DNA from: Apostichopus japonicus
Lineage: Eukaryota > Echinodermata > Holothuroidea > Aspidochirotida > Stichopodidae
Assembly (NCBI RefSeq): GCF_037975245.1
Contig: NC_092573.1
Span: forward strand, 11,039,501 to 11,103,500
Reading direction: 5' to 3'
Length of the DNA stretch: 64,000 bases
Shown: one piece after another, positions 15,410-27,430 of the stretch
How positions within the stretch are numbered: position 1 is the stretch's first letter
Layout of the letters: each line of letters begins with the position of its first letter
Made by a program: the position numbers and the translations under genes
Notes under the pieces: model-generated
Databases searched by the model: none
What the model was told of the DNA's origin: nothing
Seen by the model: only the letters and a program-made list of their open reading frames with translations

Positions 15410-17705
15410 ATAAAAACCGATCAAAACACATATTAAACATCTTCTTAACTGATGAAACATGGATCAAACATATAAAAAGAAACTGGTCAAACATAGAATT
15501 AGATACATCAAACATCACATAAAACTGACTAACCATAGATCAAATGTAGATCAACATGAAAGAAACTGATCGAACGTAGATAAAGCATGAAAGAAAACTG
15601 ATCAAACATTCATCAAACATCAAACAAAACTGATTAAATATAGATTAAACATACATCATACATCACACAAAATTGATCAAAGATCAACCATCACACAAAA
15701 CTAACTAAACATAGATAGAAACTACATCAAACATGAAAGAAAACTGTTAAACTGATTAAACATCAAACAAAACTGACCAAATCAAGATTAAACATACATC
15801 AAACATCACAAAAAACTTATCAAAGATAACCCATCACACAAAAATAACTAAACATAGATAGAAACTACATCAAACATGAATGAAAACTGATCAAACTGAT
15901 TAAACATCAAACAAAACTGATCAAATATAGATTAAACATACATCAAACATCACAATAAACTAATCACAGATCAACCACCACACAAAACTGACTAAACATA
16001 GATAGAAACTAGATCAAACATGAAAGAAAGCTAATCAAACATTCATCAAACATCAAACAAAACTGATCAAAGGAAGATTAAACATACATCATACATCACA
16101 CAAAATTGATCAAAGATCAACCATCACACAAAACTAACTAAACATAGATAGAAACTACATCAAACATGAAAGAAAACTGTTGAACTGATTAAACATCAAA
16201 CAAAACTGACCAAATCAATATTAAACATACATCAAACATCACATAAAACTGATCACAGATCAACCACCACACAAAAATAACTAAACATAGATAGAAACTA
16301 CATCAAACATGAATGAAAACTGATCAAACTGATTAAACATCAAACAAAACTGATCAAATATAGATTAAACATACATCAAACATCACAAAAAACTGATCAC
16401 AGATCAACCACCACAAAAAACTGACTAAACATAGATAGAAACTAGATCAAACATGAAAGAAAGCTAATCAAACATTCATCAAACATCAAACAAAACTGAT
16501 CAAAGAAAGATTAAACATACATCATACATCACACAAAATATGATCAAAGATGAACCATCACACAAAACTAACTAAACATAGATAGAAACTACATCAAACA
16601 TGAAAGAAAACTGTTGAACTGATTAAACATCAAACAAAACTGACCAAATCAAGATTAAACATACATCAAACATCACAAAAAACTTATCAAAGATAACCCA
16701 TCACACAAAAATAACTAAACATAGATAGAAACTACATCAAACATGAAAGAAAACTGTTGAACTGATTAAACATCAAACAAAACTGACCAAATCAATATTA
16801 AACATACATCAAACATCACAAAAAACTGATCACAGATCAACCACCACACAAAAATAACTAAACATAGATAGAAACTAGATCAAACATGAAAGAAAGCTGA
16901 TCAAACATTCATCAAACATGAAACAAAACTGATCAAAGAAAGATTAAACATACATCATACATCACACAAAACTGATCAAAGATGAACCATCACACAAAAC
17001 TAACTAAACATAGATAGAAACTAGATCAAACATGAATGAAAACTGATCAAACTGATTAAACATCAAACAAAACTGATCAAATATAGATTAAACATACATC
17101 AAACATCACAAAAAACTGATCACAGATCAACCACCACACAAAACTGACTAAACATAGATAGAAACTACATCAAACATGAATGAAAACTGATCAAACTGAT
17201 TAAACATCAAACAAAACTGATCAAATATAGATTAAACATACATCAAACATCACCCAAAAGTGATCACAGATCAACCATCACACAAAACGTACTAAACATA
17301 GATCAAACTAGATCAAACATGGATGAAAACTGATCGAGCGTAGATTGAACATCAAACAAAACTGATCAAATATAGATTAAACATACATCAAACATCACAA
17401 AAGACTGATCAAAGATCAACCATCATATAAAACTGACTAAACATAGATAAAACCTACATCGAACATGAAGGAAAACTGATCAAACATGCATCAAACATCA
17501 AGCAAAACTGATTAAATATAGATTAAACATACATCATACATCACACAAAACTTATCAAAGATGAACCATCACACAAAACTGACTAAACATAGATAGAAAC
17601 TACATCAAACATGAATGAAAACTGATCGAACAGACTAAAGATCAAACAAAACTGATTAAACAATAGATCACGCATCAAAGAAAACTGCATGACAGAATGA
17701 TCAAA
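15410..17705. repeat. Nested satellite, period about 145 bp, in intron 14
   Basis: About 2.3 kb of GATCAAACATAGATC-type units of roughly 25-35 bp are arranged in a higher-order unit near 145 bp. The marker TTAAACATACATC recurs near 15787, 15931, 16074, 16212, 16362, 16508, 16654, 16797, 16942, 17087, 17230, 17377 and 17521. It is A-rich, non-coding and fills most of the intron between exons 14 and 15. Confidence 0.88.
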
Positions 17706-18430
17706 CATAAATTTTCACCATACAAGTGTAAATTAGAGAGCATAATTAATTTACCCCAATCGGTTCTAAGAATTAAAAAACAATGACATTGCTATTAATA
17801 ACATACTAAAGAAATGAAAGATATGCCGAATTGCAGTCTCGTTTTAAATTCAGAATCTGTAATAAATTGAATTGACTACAGAGTTCGTTATCGAAAATAT
17901 CGAAAAAAAACAAATGAAAAGGCTGTTTTTAAATTGTCTGCTGCATCGTATAGGTACAACGTAACTAAAGAGATGTAACGTACAATACTGGACCGACTCA
18001 AATGCAGTTTTTCACCAAGTAACAGGCAGTGGCGTGCGCAGGGATGGGGGAGGGGGGCGGGGCACGTTTGCACCTTCATCGTCAGTCGTGGGAAACATTA
18101 AGTAGGGGATTTTATCAAACTTTATCAAAGGTATTTTATCAGCACAAAATTGCGTTATGAATTAATCATAAACCTAACTGGAATGAACCATTTGAAGTCT
18201 AAACTTTGATTTTGTTATGGGGAGGACCCCCAGACCCCTTTTCCCTAAATGAGAGTTGCACCCTACAAAGACGCCTCCGAAACACATGTCTTTCGTAAAT
18301 ATGTTGATCCACCTACAGTGCGTCCACAGAGGTTCATGCCCTTACCCCTAAAACCTTTTGTATATATAATGTACAATAAGTGTTAAGTTAGTGTTAGTGT
18401 TTGTACTTAGATTAAATTAAGTCATGTTAC
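17706..18430. other. Intron 14, unique part
   Basis: No exon is seen between the satellite and exon 14. GGCAGTGGCGTGCGCAGGG near 18025 resembles a transposon terminus, but no matching inverse end was found. Confidence 0.55.
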
Positions 18431-18555
18431 CTTTTCCAACAGTACAACAAGACTGTGAAGATGTAGAGGGCAGCATCATGAAATAGCCCTCGTTCGATCA
18501 AGCCACTATCCGCACATTCTAAAATGTCGTCTGCCATTTCTTGTGGTATGTTAAT
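18431..18555 (-). CDS. RGS22: RGS22-like, exon 14 (RGS region 3 end)
   Basis: Acceptor ttccttaacag is followed in phase 0 by INIPQEMADDILECADSG, then GLFHDAALYIFTVLLYCWKR. The hydrophobic final helix ending in C-W-K-R is where RGS22-type domains finish. The donor AAAAG|GTAACA leaves two bases. It joins exon 13 as KVQ-INIP, a natural loop-to-helix transition. Confidence 0.8.
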
Positions 18556-19051
18556 CTGTTAAGGAAATGTTATATTTAACTGTTCTTTTCCAGAGGCACA
18601 TTTGCTGAATGCAATATATATGTAGCGTATTTTCTTTAACTGCTTGACAAGTGATGTTGTATGTACCATAAAGAGCACAGAAAAAATAATAATAAACGTG
18701 TTGGTTTAATGAAATATCGCTTTAAAACAGTTCTTGTCTTCTTGCCTTTCGTAACATCTCATGCGTATAATAACACTGAGGAAATAGTAAAAATATTAAT
18801 AATTTCATATCCGAAATTTTACTGAAAAAAATTAGAATCACAGACACCATAATAATAATAATAATAATTATAATAAAATGATATACTCAGAATATATGAA
18901 TTGCGGTTAGATGAAAGAATTTCTCAAACAGGAAATTAACCCGATTCTCGAATCAGCTACAGAGAAACTGTCATGCTATGATCAAATCTTAAACAGACAA
19001 AATGTTGTCAACTTTCCATAAATAGTTCTAAAGAAGGAAATATCAACACAC

Positions 19052-19190
19052 CTGCACTTTTGGAGGAACTTGCGAATGCAGAAAGCAGTCGATAATTGAC
19101 CTAGCTTTTTGTTGGACATAATCCTCATCTTCAAGTGTATAGGTACCAGCTGAAGCAGCTCTTGCGGCGTTGTCGGCCAAATCTTTGAAC
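19052..19190 (-). CDS. RGS22: RGS22-like, exon 13 (RGS region 3)
   Basis: The exon lies 17.4 kb downstream of exon 12. After cgttaactcag the first base completes an arginine, then FKDLADNAARAAS and DYVQQKARSIIDCFLHSQVP follow. The ER-FKDL join continues the helix after E-V-E-R, and the F-L-x-S-Q-V-P-P turn is as expected in RGS22-like domains. It ends in phase 0 at CAG|GTGTGT. A palindromic ATCATG microsatellite starts about 40 bp before its acceptor. Confidence 0.8.
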
Positions 19191-19230
19191 CTGAGTTAAC
19201 GAAGTAGGTAGAAAAAATGTCCTTAAATGT

Positions 19231-19560
19231 GATTATTATTATTATTATCATCATGATCATGATGATCATCATGATCATCATCATCATCATGATCATCATC
19301 ATGATCATCATCATGATCATCATCATGATCATCATCATCATGATAATCATCATGATCATGATCATGATCATCATGATCATCATGATCATGATCATCATGA
19401 TCATGATCATCATTATTATCATCATCATGATCATGATCATGATCATCATCATCATGATCATCATCACCACCACCACCATCATCACCACCATCATCATCAT
19501 CGTCATCGTCATCGTCATCGCCATCGCCATCGCCATCATCATCATCATCATCATCATCAT
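19231..19560. repeat. Palindromic ATCATGATC microsatellite
   Basis: About 330 bp of ATC and ATG triplets are arranged so that GATCATGATC palindromes recur many times. It ends about 40 bp upstream of the exon 13 acceptor in gene orientation. The poly-Met/Ile and poly-Asp/His readings are artefacts. Confidence 0.9.
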
Positions 19561-20904
19561 GAAATGTAAACATTCCTTACCCTCTTCCTACAGAATTAAA
19601 AGAAGTACGAATTTGTGCAGCTGTTTTATTTTCTAATACATGATCTGTTCCGTCGTACTTAAACGTATCATATTCAAAGACAAATCAATAATGTTTACGT
19701 AAGTAAAGGTAATGTATTCAATACTAGCGCATTCAATCCTAAGTGTTTTTCGGGCGATCTCAATGTCTTGTTGTTAAATCAACATAAAATTAACTTCATA
19801 ACTTGAAACCGTCGTCACTGTGTTAAAACGTATTTGCACGTAAGGCAGTACACCAAAGTTGTCACAAAGTAAGTAAATTGTTAGCTCATGGTATATAAGA
19901 TTGACAGAAATATCTCAACAGAAAGTAAAAATCATTTTTAATCTCGACGATACGGAACAGGTATCTTCAATTGGTAGTTTGTAATTATTAAATTATACTT
20001 TTATCGCAAATAAGAACTTAACTTCCATTAAGTACTAGCTATAGTAAGTCTGCCATAAAATATCAATAAATTACTTTACTGTAAATACATATTTTTGTGT
20101 TGGGTTGTAAGATTGTGTCATTCTGATCAAAGCCTAAATTTCCTTCTAGGGGTAGCAGGTGTGTGTGTGTGTGTGGGGGGGGGGGGTATTGTATTTATTT
20201 ATTTATATTGTATTTACCCCTACAAACTGTATCAAATATCACGCATAGCGCAGCTTTAAATAACCATTGGATTTATGCATATGGTAATTTTTTTAAGTGG
20301 TAACCTTGGTAACAGGTGTTCCGAAAGATGATCTCCTATACTTATTGCGAGATGATAAAAGCATAGATCAGTTTGCCCAAGGAAACTTCCTCGTTCAAAG
20401 CACTTAGTAAGACTAAGTTTCATTTGTTCGGGGGGGGGGGGGGGTATTTCAATCAACTGAGTAAAATGTTATTTGAGACGAAGAGTATAGGGCGTGTCGA
20501 GTCCCTTTTCCGCACCTGAAGTAATTTATAAAAATGTTCATTACTTTTGACAAAAACACGAAAATATATATTTACATAAATGCATGTAACTTTCAGTGAT
20601 ATATTTCAAGATGTGATCAAAAGTTCAATTAACTTCTCTTGGGTCAAACTATAATGTTGGCATGTCGATTTCACACAACATGATGTGGATCAAAAGTATA
20701 TTGTTTTCAAATTTGTCATACCAAAAGCTGATGTTAATCGGGCAATTTATATTTAATTTAGAATAACTCCCAGGTGCGGGAGAGTAACCACGTATACTCC
20801 TGAAGGCTCAGATTGAATCCCGGTAGGAGGAGGGGAGAGGGGCGTTAAGCGTTGTAGAGAGTAACTCAAAAAACAACTAGACCTGCATTTGCCTGCAATA
20901 CGCA

Positions 20905-21216
20905 GTATTGTAGTGCGCCGCGTGGAGTGCTTGCAGTATTATAGGAAGTTCTGTCCAACTGTTCGGTTGTTCATGGTGTTGGTTTTGATCGGACAACACA
21001 CCAGGCCTATGAGTATAGTCATGTTGGTAACTACAAAGTGAGGGCGCGCTTGTGTGAGCTGTGACAGACTCAGAATAAGTTGGCTACGCAGCTAGCCTCT
21101 GAAACTGCAAATGTACAGAGACTATATGAAACGTTAAGTTCCATCGTCCAGTCATGTAGGTATCGTTCACTTGGCCAGTAATACCGATATTGTAGCGCGC
21201 ACGCGCACTACAATAA
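20905..21216. mobile_element. MITE-like dispersed repeat, copy 1
   Basis: About 310 bp bounded by TTGTAGTGCGC and an inverse GCGCACTACAA with TA on both sides, as for Tc1/mariner-type MITEs. The body is shared with 58986-59275. Similarity continues about 25 bp beyond the left TA, so the true edge may lie further out. Confidence 0.6.
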
Positions 21217-22611
21217 AAATCTACGGTACAGTACTTAAATATATAACATGTATGTGCGGTACACACTTTAAGTTTTAAACGGTCGTGCAGAGACGCTAAA
21301 TCTATGATATTTCGCAAACGGAATAAGATTTTTCTTAGCTGTTTGGATGAGTCGACCATGACGACAGTTATATCTCCATCGTCACGTACCAAATAAATAT
21401 GATGGTTGTGTCTCCTCTAAAGGTCTGTTGTAAAACTATATGTGAATATTATTTCAGTTAGATATGATATTCATAAATGTTCGAGTCCTTGAATTGTTTT
21501 GAAATTTTGATATTCAAGTGGATGATCTATGTGAAGTGAATGAGACTTGTTGTCTGGGGAATGAATAAACTTTTCTCAAACATTTTGGAAGAAACAATGA
21601 GCTAATTAAACCTGAGCTGATTAGGCAAGGTTAATAAAACTCCTGATGATAGAGCGAGAAGGCATTAACCCAAATAAGCGACGAATGAAAATATAAAAGA
21701 ACTATTTGGAAACCTACACGCTAAATGAATATTTTATAATGTTACATTTGTCTGAGTCGCTATCGCAACAAGACCAGAAAAAAAAAATATTTAAGTATTG
21801 AACACTTTTAAATTAGAACAAAGCTATAGGTATTCAAAGGTTTGCGGTTACGGTAATCACCGACAACAAAAACATGTTCGTTAATAAAACATGAAACTTC
21901 CAGTTTTGAAGCCTTAATTTAGTTATGAGAGCCATTTCTTTTTGGTGTTTTGGGGGGGATTTGTTTATTCCGAGTTAGGATCAAGTGATAATTTATATAG
22001 TTTGCATTGAAAACAACTCTGGAAATTCTGAGAATGCAATATTTTTCGATAAAGTGTGTTCCTATATGTATACAGGCGCAGATGCAAGGCTGTATGGGAT
22101 GTACAACCCCAACCCCTCCTCCTATTTTCAACTGCACACAAAACTGAAACATGAATTATTAGTACAACCGTTCATGTTGAAGGCTTAAATTATAAATCTA
22201 TTTTATAGCCCTAAATATCCCTCAGTCAGAATGCACTGGTTTTCGTGCGAAAAAAAAAATTGAAAAGCATTTCTGGAGAGTACATTCAACCTTCAACGTG
22301 GGAGTTGGCTTCAACGACCCCAATTCTAGATCTGGCCCCGATATAAACAAAATACCAAATATTTACACTGACAGTTTCAAGTAAAAAAAAGGTCAAACCT
22401 AGTATCGTTCATAATTTCAAATATAACTCATTCTGTTCTTAAAGCAGACAAAGTATATTGGCGTATAATGAACAGGAATAAAATAATAATCATAAACACC
22501 GCACGAGGAAATATAATAAACAAAATGTTCCGTTCGAAACAATCGTTTTTTTTTTCCTGTTCTGGTGACTTGATAATATTGAAGATGAGAAGTTAATATT
22601 ATATATGATAT

Positions 22612-22680
22612 TGATATATATATATATATATCCTAAGGTCGCTTTTTTTACCATACACTGTCGACCTAAGGTATGATATA

Positions 22681-22735
<55 letters not shown>
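22612..22735. repeat. TA tracts around an inverted CCTAAGGTCG pair
   Basis: A short and a long TA run flank CCTAAGGTCG and its inverse CGACCTAAGG, about 25 bp apart, giving a small stem. Confidence 0.8.
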
Positions 22736-22737
<2 letters not shown>

Positions 22738-24214
22738 TAAGAGCAAAAATATCTCTTGTGTAATATTTACATGAATATTTCATTATTCATTCTTGTGAGA
22801 TCTCATCTTTGCCCGGACATTTGCGTCGTTGCCATAGAAACAAAGGTTTTCCTCTTTTCTTTCTTTTGTTGTTGTTTTTTGTTTTTTGTTCTATTGTTTT
22901 ATAAAGTAAATAATGTACGCCCCAGGTATAAAACTCATATAAATATGCTACTTTGTTCGACTTACACACGAGGACGTGTTGTTATCGGATTGCTTAAACT
23001 GAATCATACGAGAAGAAACGTTTATAGTGGTAAAAAATAGCGACAGGATTTAGCCACATGCATAAATTGAAAGAATGAGAATTATTCAAAACATCGTCAA
23101 CGAATAGGTATGAAAGCATTATATAAACATGAACACTGTGGCGGATGGAGAAAGTGATCGCAGGTACTAGATTTAGGCTGTGCGAATAATAATGAATCTG
23201 TTGACGGTTCATTTCAAAATGATATTTGAAGCCAGTACATGGTACCAAATAAAAGCACCTGTTTCGTAACATATATTAATTTTAAACTTTAAATATTTTA
23301 TAAGAAAAAAGTATTAATAGACATGATGTACGACAAAACTATAAAGAATAACCTTCACTGGTTTGTTGTCTCTAAACCTAAATCAAAATTTTAGTTTTCA
23401 TACGAAAACAGGGAATGAAATAGACATAATGGAACTAAAAATCGAAATCATGAAAAAAAAAAATTTCATTAAAAATTCAAAACCAAACAATGAGAGACTC
23501 CTAACAGGTACTTGTATAGATTAGGCTACCACGCAATTCCTCCCAAATTACCTCACAGGCCTGACGAGAGGGTGTAGGGTGGGGGTTGGGTGGGTTCAGG
23601 TGGATACTTTCCCGGAGTCCGGGGTCAAACCAGAGGATCCGAGGATATATGATATAACGAATAACGTATTCTTATTTCCATATATATACTTTACTGGAAG
23701 AAAGTTGAGTATTTCAAAAACGGTTTCGAATGCATCCTCTTTTGCCGAGCTAGATATCACTAAAAATATGAACCCTTCCTCCTCCACTCCCCATTTAACC
23801 TTCATAACTTAAGGGTAATTTTAGGCAGAACTATAATAGTCTTGATATGCCATAGTCCAAGGCAAAACGACTTTTGAATGCGACTAATATATTTATATAG
23901 CTATTGAGGTGTATTAATTTTTAATAATTAATTATTATTATTATCACTTTTAAAATATGCTAAACCTTTTGAACGTTAATTGCTTTAAGGACAGAGAAAG
24001 AGAGAGTTGATGACGCCAGCTGCTAAAGACAGACCAAAATGTTAAAGTTGATCCATTGTTTTAACAATTCTAATAACTCAACCCAAACATGTTCATTTAA
24101 CTTTATATAAACAACAGATGCTATGCAACACCGTTCTTCCTCGACAAATTTGTGATGTATCGTTAACATGTAATGTGAGGCCATCAGTCTTAATGTGTTC
24201 CTGTGCACCCGATA

Positions 24215-24502
24215 AACACAGAGAACACAGTTACTACTGTAAATCCTAACAGTTTTGTACCACAGTAAAAACTGGATCGTGTTGTAAATCGGTAGCATGT
24301 GTTATTAGGATTACAGTAAGAAATGAGGAAATGTGTAATACCAACAAATCCAGTTGTTTGGGATTGATGGACTTCCAAATATCATCAGTATACTGTAAAC
24401 TTAATCGCACATGCTACCGATTTATCAGATTTGTCAGCACAATCCAGTATTTACTGTGTAACAAAACTTTCAGATTTACAGTAGTTACTGTAATCTCTGT
24501 GT
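24215..24502. mobile_element. Fold-back element with arms of about 90 bp
   Basis: The left arm (24215-24301) and right arm (24407-24502) are imperfect inverse copies. Shared blocks include ACTGTAAATC, CAGTAAA.ACTGGAT and AAATCGGTAGCATGTG. A loop of about 105 bp separates them. It is non-coding and lies in intron 12. No clear target duplication was found. Confidence 0.7.
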
Positions 24503-25311
24503 GAATTGGCTGTCCTGTTTGGTTTCCCCGAAAGGGAAAACTATGGAGTCACTCTTTCCGACCTTGCAAAATTGGGAGGAGGGATCGTGGATTGTATAGT
24601 TGGCAATGACAATAACGCGGATCGCAAAGTCAGAAATTACTTATACGGTTAGATTAGTCCAACACAGCAACATACAGAAACTGCTGTACTCAAAGCCGAA
24701 GACTTCATTGATACAAATCCTTTGGCTATAGTGACGGCTAGACCATCATTTCTCAGAAAGGTTGCGATTACTAAAATCGTAGGGTCTGTACTGTTTGTAA
24801 ATGTTAGAAAAACATTATCAAAGGAACATTACAATTTTACTTGGTACTATTAAATTAGTAAACATTGATAATGTATAAAGTTAACATGTTTTTAAAGGTT
24901 GAAATATGTTGTGTTCGATATATGATTGTTTACCTTCAATGCAATAGTCCACGTTACTGAAGCTATGGTTAGTACCGTTATGTTTATAGGGCTCACGTAA
25001 GTTGGCTTTTATATGAAAACAAAAATTGGAAATATATCTACAACGAAAATAACTGCTAGCCCGCAGAAGACGTATAAGGAACTATCGCATCTTTTATGTA
25101 TTCTGGAAGGAAGTTCTCATTCGACTACTCAAATATGTATAGCAACCTTACGCATTACGAGTAGAACCCCTGTGACAAATCCTACGCCGTACATTAATCA
25201 GGTCACACATCCGGAGTCTATATGTGTTCTTCAATACTGCCATCATTCCTTTCGGGGAAACAATTTCATATTATAGTTTTGATTAGTTTTGTGATGCATC
25301 TAAAGAACTAC

Positions 25312-25408
25312 ATATATATATATATATTTATATTTATATATATATATATTTATATATATATATTTATATATATATATATTTATATATATATATATTTATA
25401 TATTTATA

Positions 25409-25467
<59 letters not shown>
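25312..25467. repeat. TA/TTTA microsatellite
   Basis: TATATATTTA units followed by pure TA. The Tyr/Ile-rich open frame across it is an artefact. Confidence 0.93.
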
Positions 25468-25469
<2 letters not shown>

Positions 25470-25757
25470 TGGTTTATTTGGGTTTCATTCCATCAATGCA
25501 AAACATTTCCTAGTCGATGATAATTCTATCCTGCTATAGTAATTAAGTGATATTTCTACGTTACACGGGTTTTTTCCCTTCTCTTTTTGTTTAATCTACA
25601 TTAATTCAACGAATGCGATACGAAAAATTAGGTTAATTCGTTGCCATTCGTTCTTATGGATGTTTAATTCGTTTAAACGAATTATAGGTTATTCTTACGA
25701 ATTATTAATTAGCTCAAAGTAGCGAACATTTGTTTAACCAACCAAAAAATCATCAGG

Positions 25758-26206
25758 ATTGTTCAAGTTTTTGTACAATAGATTCAAGCAGTAATATGCC
25801 TACCCCGCATCTTTGACAAAAGAGAACACCCGTGAAGACACATTCTTCTTCCCGATCCAGCCTTTCATATATACACAGAATCTTCTTATCAAACGTTATA
25901 AATATGGAAACTTTCTTCATATGGCAATCGGTCCTGCTACGTTACAGGTCCTCAACTTTGGGCTTTAATTCCCATTGACAATACAACGACTCCCAAATGT
26001 CACCGATTTCTGAAAAGAAGACTTTCTCAGGAACATCTTCCTGACTCCAAACGCCATTAACAATTTCTTGGAAGTTTTCAAAATTGGGCGCTATAAACGT
26101 TGATGGATTGAAGAGAATGTTAGAACCACTGAATACTATGTCTAGTGACTGCGTTCTAGTTGGAGGAAGAAACAGCGCAAAGCTTGGGATACCTATTTTT
26201 GAAAAT
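25758..26206 (-). pseudogene. Unrecognised protein-like reading frame, one internal stop
   Basis: After an aaaaatag acceptor-like site the frame reads IPSFALFLPPTRTQSLDIVF, then WSQEDVPEKVFFSEIGDIWE, and stops (TAA) at about 25946. It resumes in the same frame for a further 60 codons with YERLDREEECVFTG and LFCQRCGVG. The composition is protein-like, unlike the AT-driven frames around it. Its phase does not fit between exons 12 and 13, so it is not simply an RGS22 exon. No family was recognised. It may be a decayed gene or transposon fragment. Confidence 0.35.
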
Positions 26207-26493
26207 AATTTTATTAATATTGAACGTATTCTGATAAAATAGTTGGTAATAATTACCAAAGACAGGGGTGGGGGCGGGGGGTGGGGTGGTGTTATTGTAT
26301 TCCTTAAATCATGTAGAACCGTAGAGAGGATATATCGCTCGAGGGAACCGTTAATGGTTTACCCTATTCTTCGCTTATCAAGTGCTTTATCCAGAGAGCG
26401 ACCAATGGAAAGAATCTACCCCCAATTCTACCATAATCGATCCTGAGTGGAAGAATACCCTCGTAAGGGTTTGGGGTAGGGATGGTTTGTTCC

Positions 26494-27430
26494 CAGGGCC
26501 GTCTTAACGCATGGGCCCACTGGGCCCTGGCCCGGGCCCCGCGATGTCAGGGGCCCCGCAATCGTAGTAACCCCATGTCTTAATCTGGGAGGAAAACTTA
26601 TTGAATATGCCATTATGCCTGATTGAATTCGATACTTGACAACTTGTGACGAGAGTTGGTGAAACACTTGAGAGTTTGACATTAAATATTCGAATCTGAG
26701 TTGGCAACCCTGGAATATACAATGCCCCGAAGGCTTACAACACCAGTTGGTCATAGTTGGTCATAAGAACCTACGCTAGTCTCTCCTACTATTAACAGTA
26801 CACTCAATTCACCTAATAGGTGCAATTATGTTTCACCATGAGGAGCATGCTATAAGTTCATGTTCCTCGGGCCTTCCCTTAAAAATACTTCAGGTTCTTG
26901 GCGACTACGTTGCGTTAGATAATGTAAAACACCCCCTTCCATTTCTATGCATGATGGTTACAAATTGTACTGGGGAACGTTCATTTCCAAGGTTAAAACT
27001 AATCAAGAATAATCTCCGGAACAGAATGGGGCAACGGCAACTTAATAGGCTCTCTCTCATGTGCATAGAAAGCGACTTCCTCAAAAAGATTGACTTTCAG
27101 CCAATCATACAACAGTTTACGATCAAGAAATGCCGCAAGTTCCGTTAGTTTCCCCAGTTGAAAGACTCAACACAAGGGTGTTATAAATGGTGAGTCCAGT
27201 ATTGTTAGGAAAGGGATGGAGGGCAACTGGAAGATTACTCTTCTATAATGTATTTCAGCTTTTAGATATATCACGTATGTTATTCAGCTAAAGTTTTAGG
27301 CTTTATGCGCGACATATAGGGGGGGGGGGGGTAAATGCAGGCATGTCTATGCTTGAGTGATTGTCACTTGATTGAGGGGCCCGGGTCCATTGCCGGGCCC
27401 AGGGCCCGGTGATCTCTTAAGACGGCCCTG
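26494..27430 (+). mobile_element. hAT transposon deletion derivative with hATC remnant
   Basis: Terminal inverted repeats CAGGGCCGTCTTAA at the left and TTAAGACGGCCCTG at the right bound 937 bp. A perfect 8-bp duplication, TTTGTTCC, flanks it (26486-26493 and 27431-27438), the hAT signature. The plus-strand frame at 26828-27148 ends with GERSFPRLKLIKNNLRNRM and IESDFLKKIDF, the C-terminal dimerisation domain of hAT transposases. The catalytic part is missing, so it is not autonomous. Confidence 0.9.
26828..27148 (+). pseudogene. hAT transposase C-terminal (hATC) fragment
   Basis: This 106-codon frame inside the hAT derivative carries the ERSF..LKLIKN..R..MG..RLN.L motif of the hATC dimerisation region and ends at a natural-looking KKCRKFR stop. 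The first thirty or so residues fit the family less well. The N-terminal zinc finger and the DDE residues are absent, so it is a remnant. Confidence 0.8.

Larger units (their letters stand above)
19561..24214. other. Intron 12, part without recognised genes
   Basis: This holds GT/G and G-rich tracts near 20160-20185 and 20430-20445, the MITE at 20905 and the TA tracts at 22612. Otherwise no coding or repeat signal was recognised. Confidence 0.6.

Noticed and set aside
15410-17705. CRISPR-like array
   Set aside because: Units are contiguous with no unique spacers, and the host is a eukaryote; it is a satellite.
18022-18300. GGCAGTGGCGTGCGCAGGG as a hAT terminus
   Set aside because: No inverse partner or target duplication was found nearby.
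19217-19636. Poly-Ile/Met and poly-Asp/His frames
   Set aside because: Readings of the ATCATG repeat; the minus-strand frame only overlaps exon 13 in the wrong phase.
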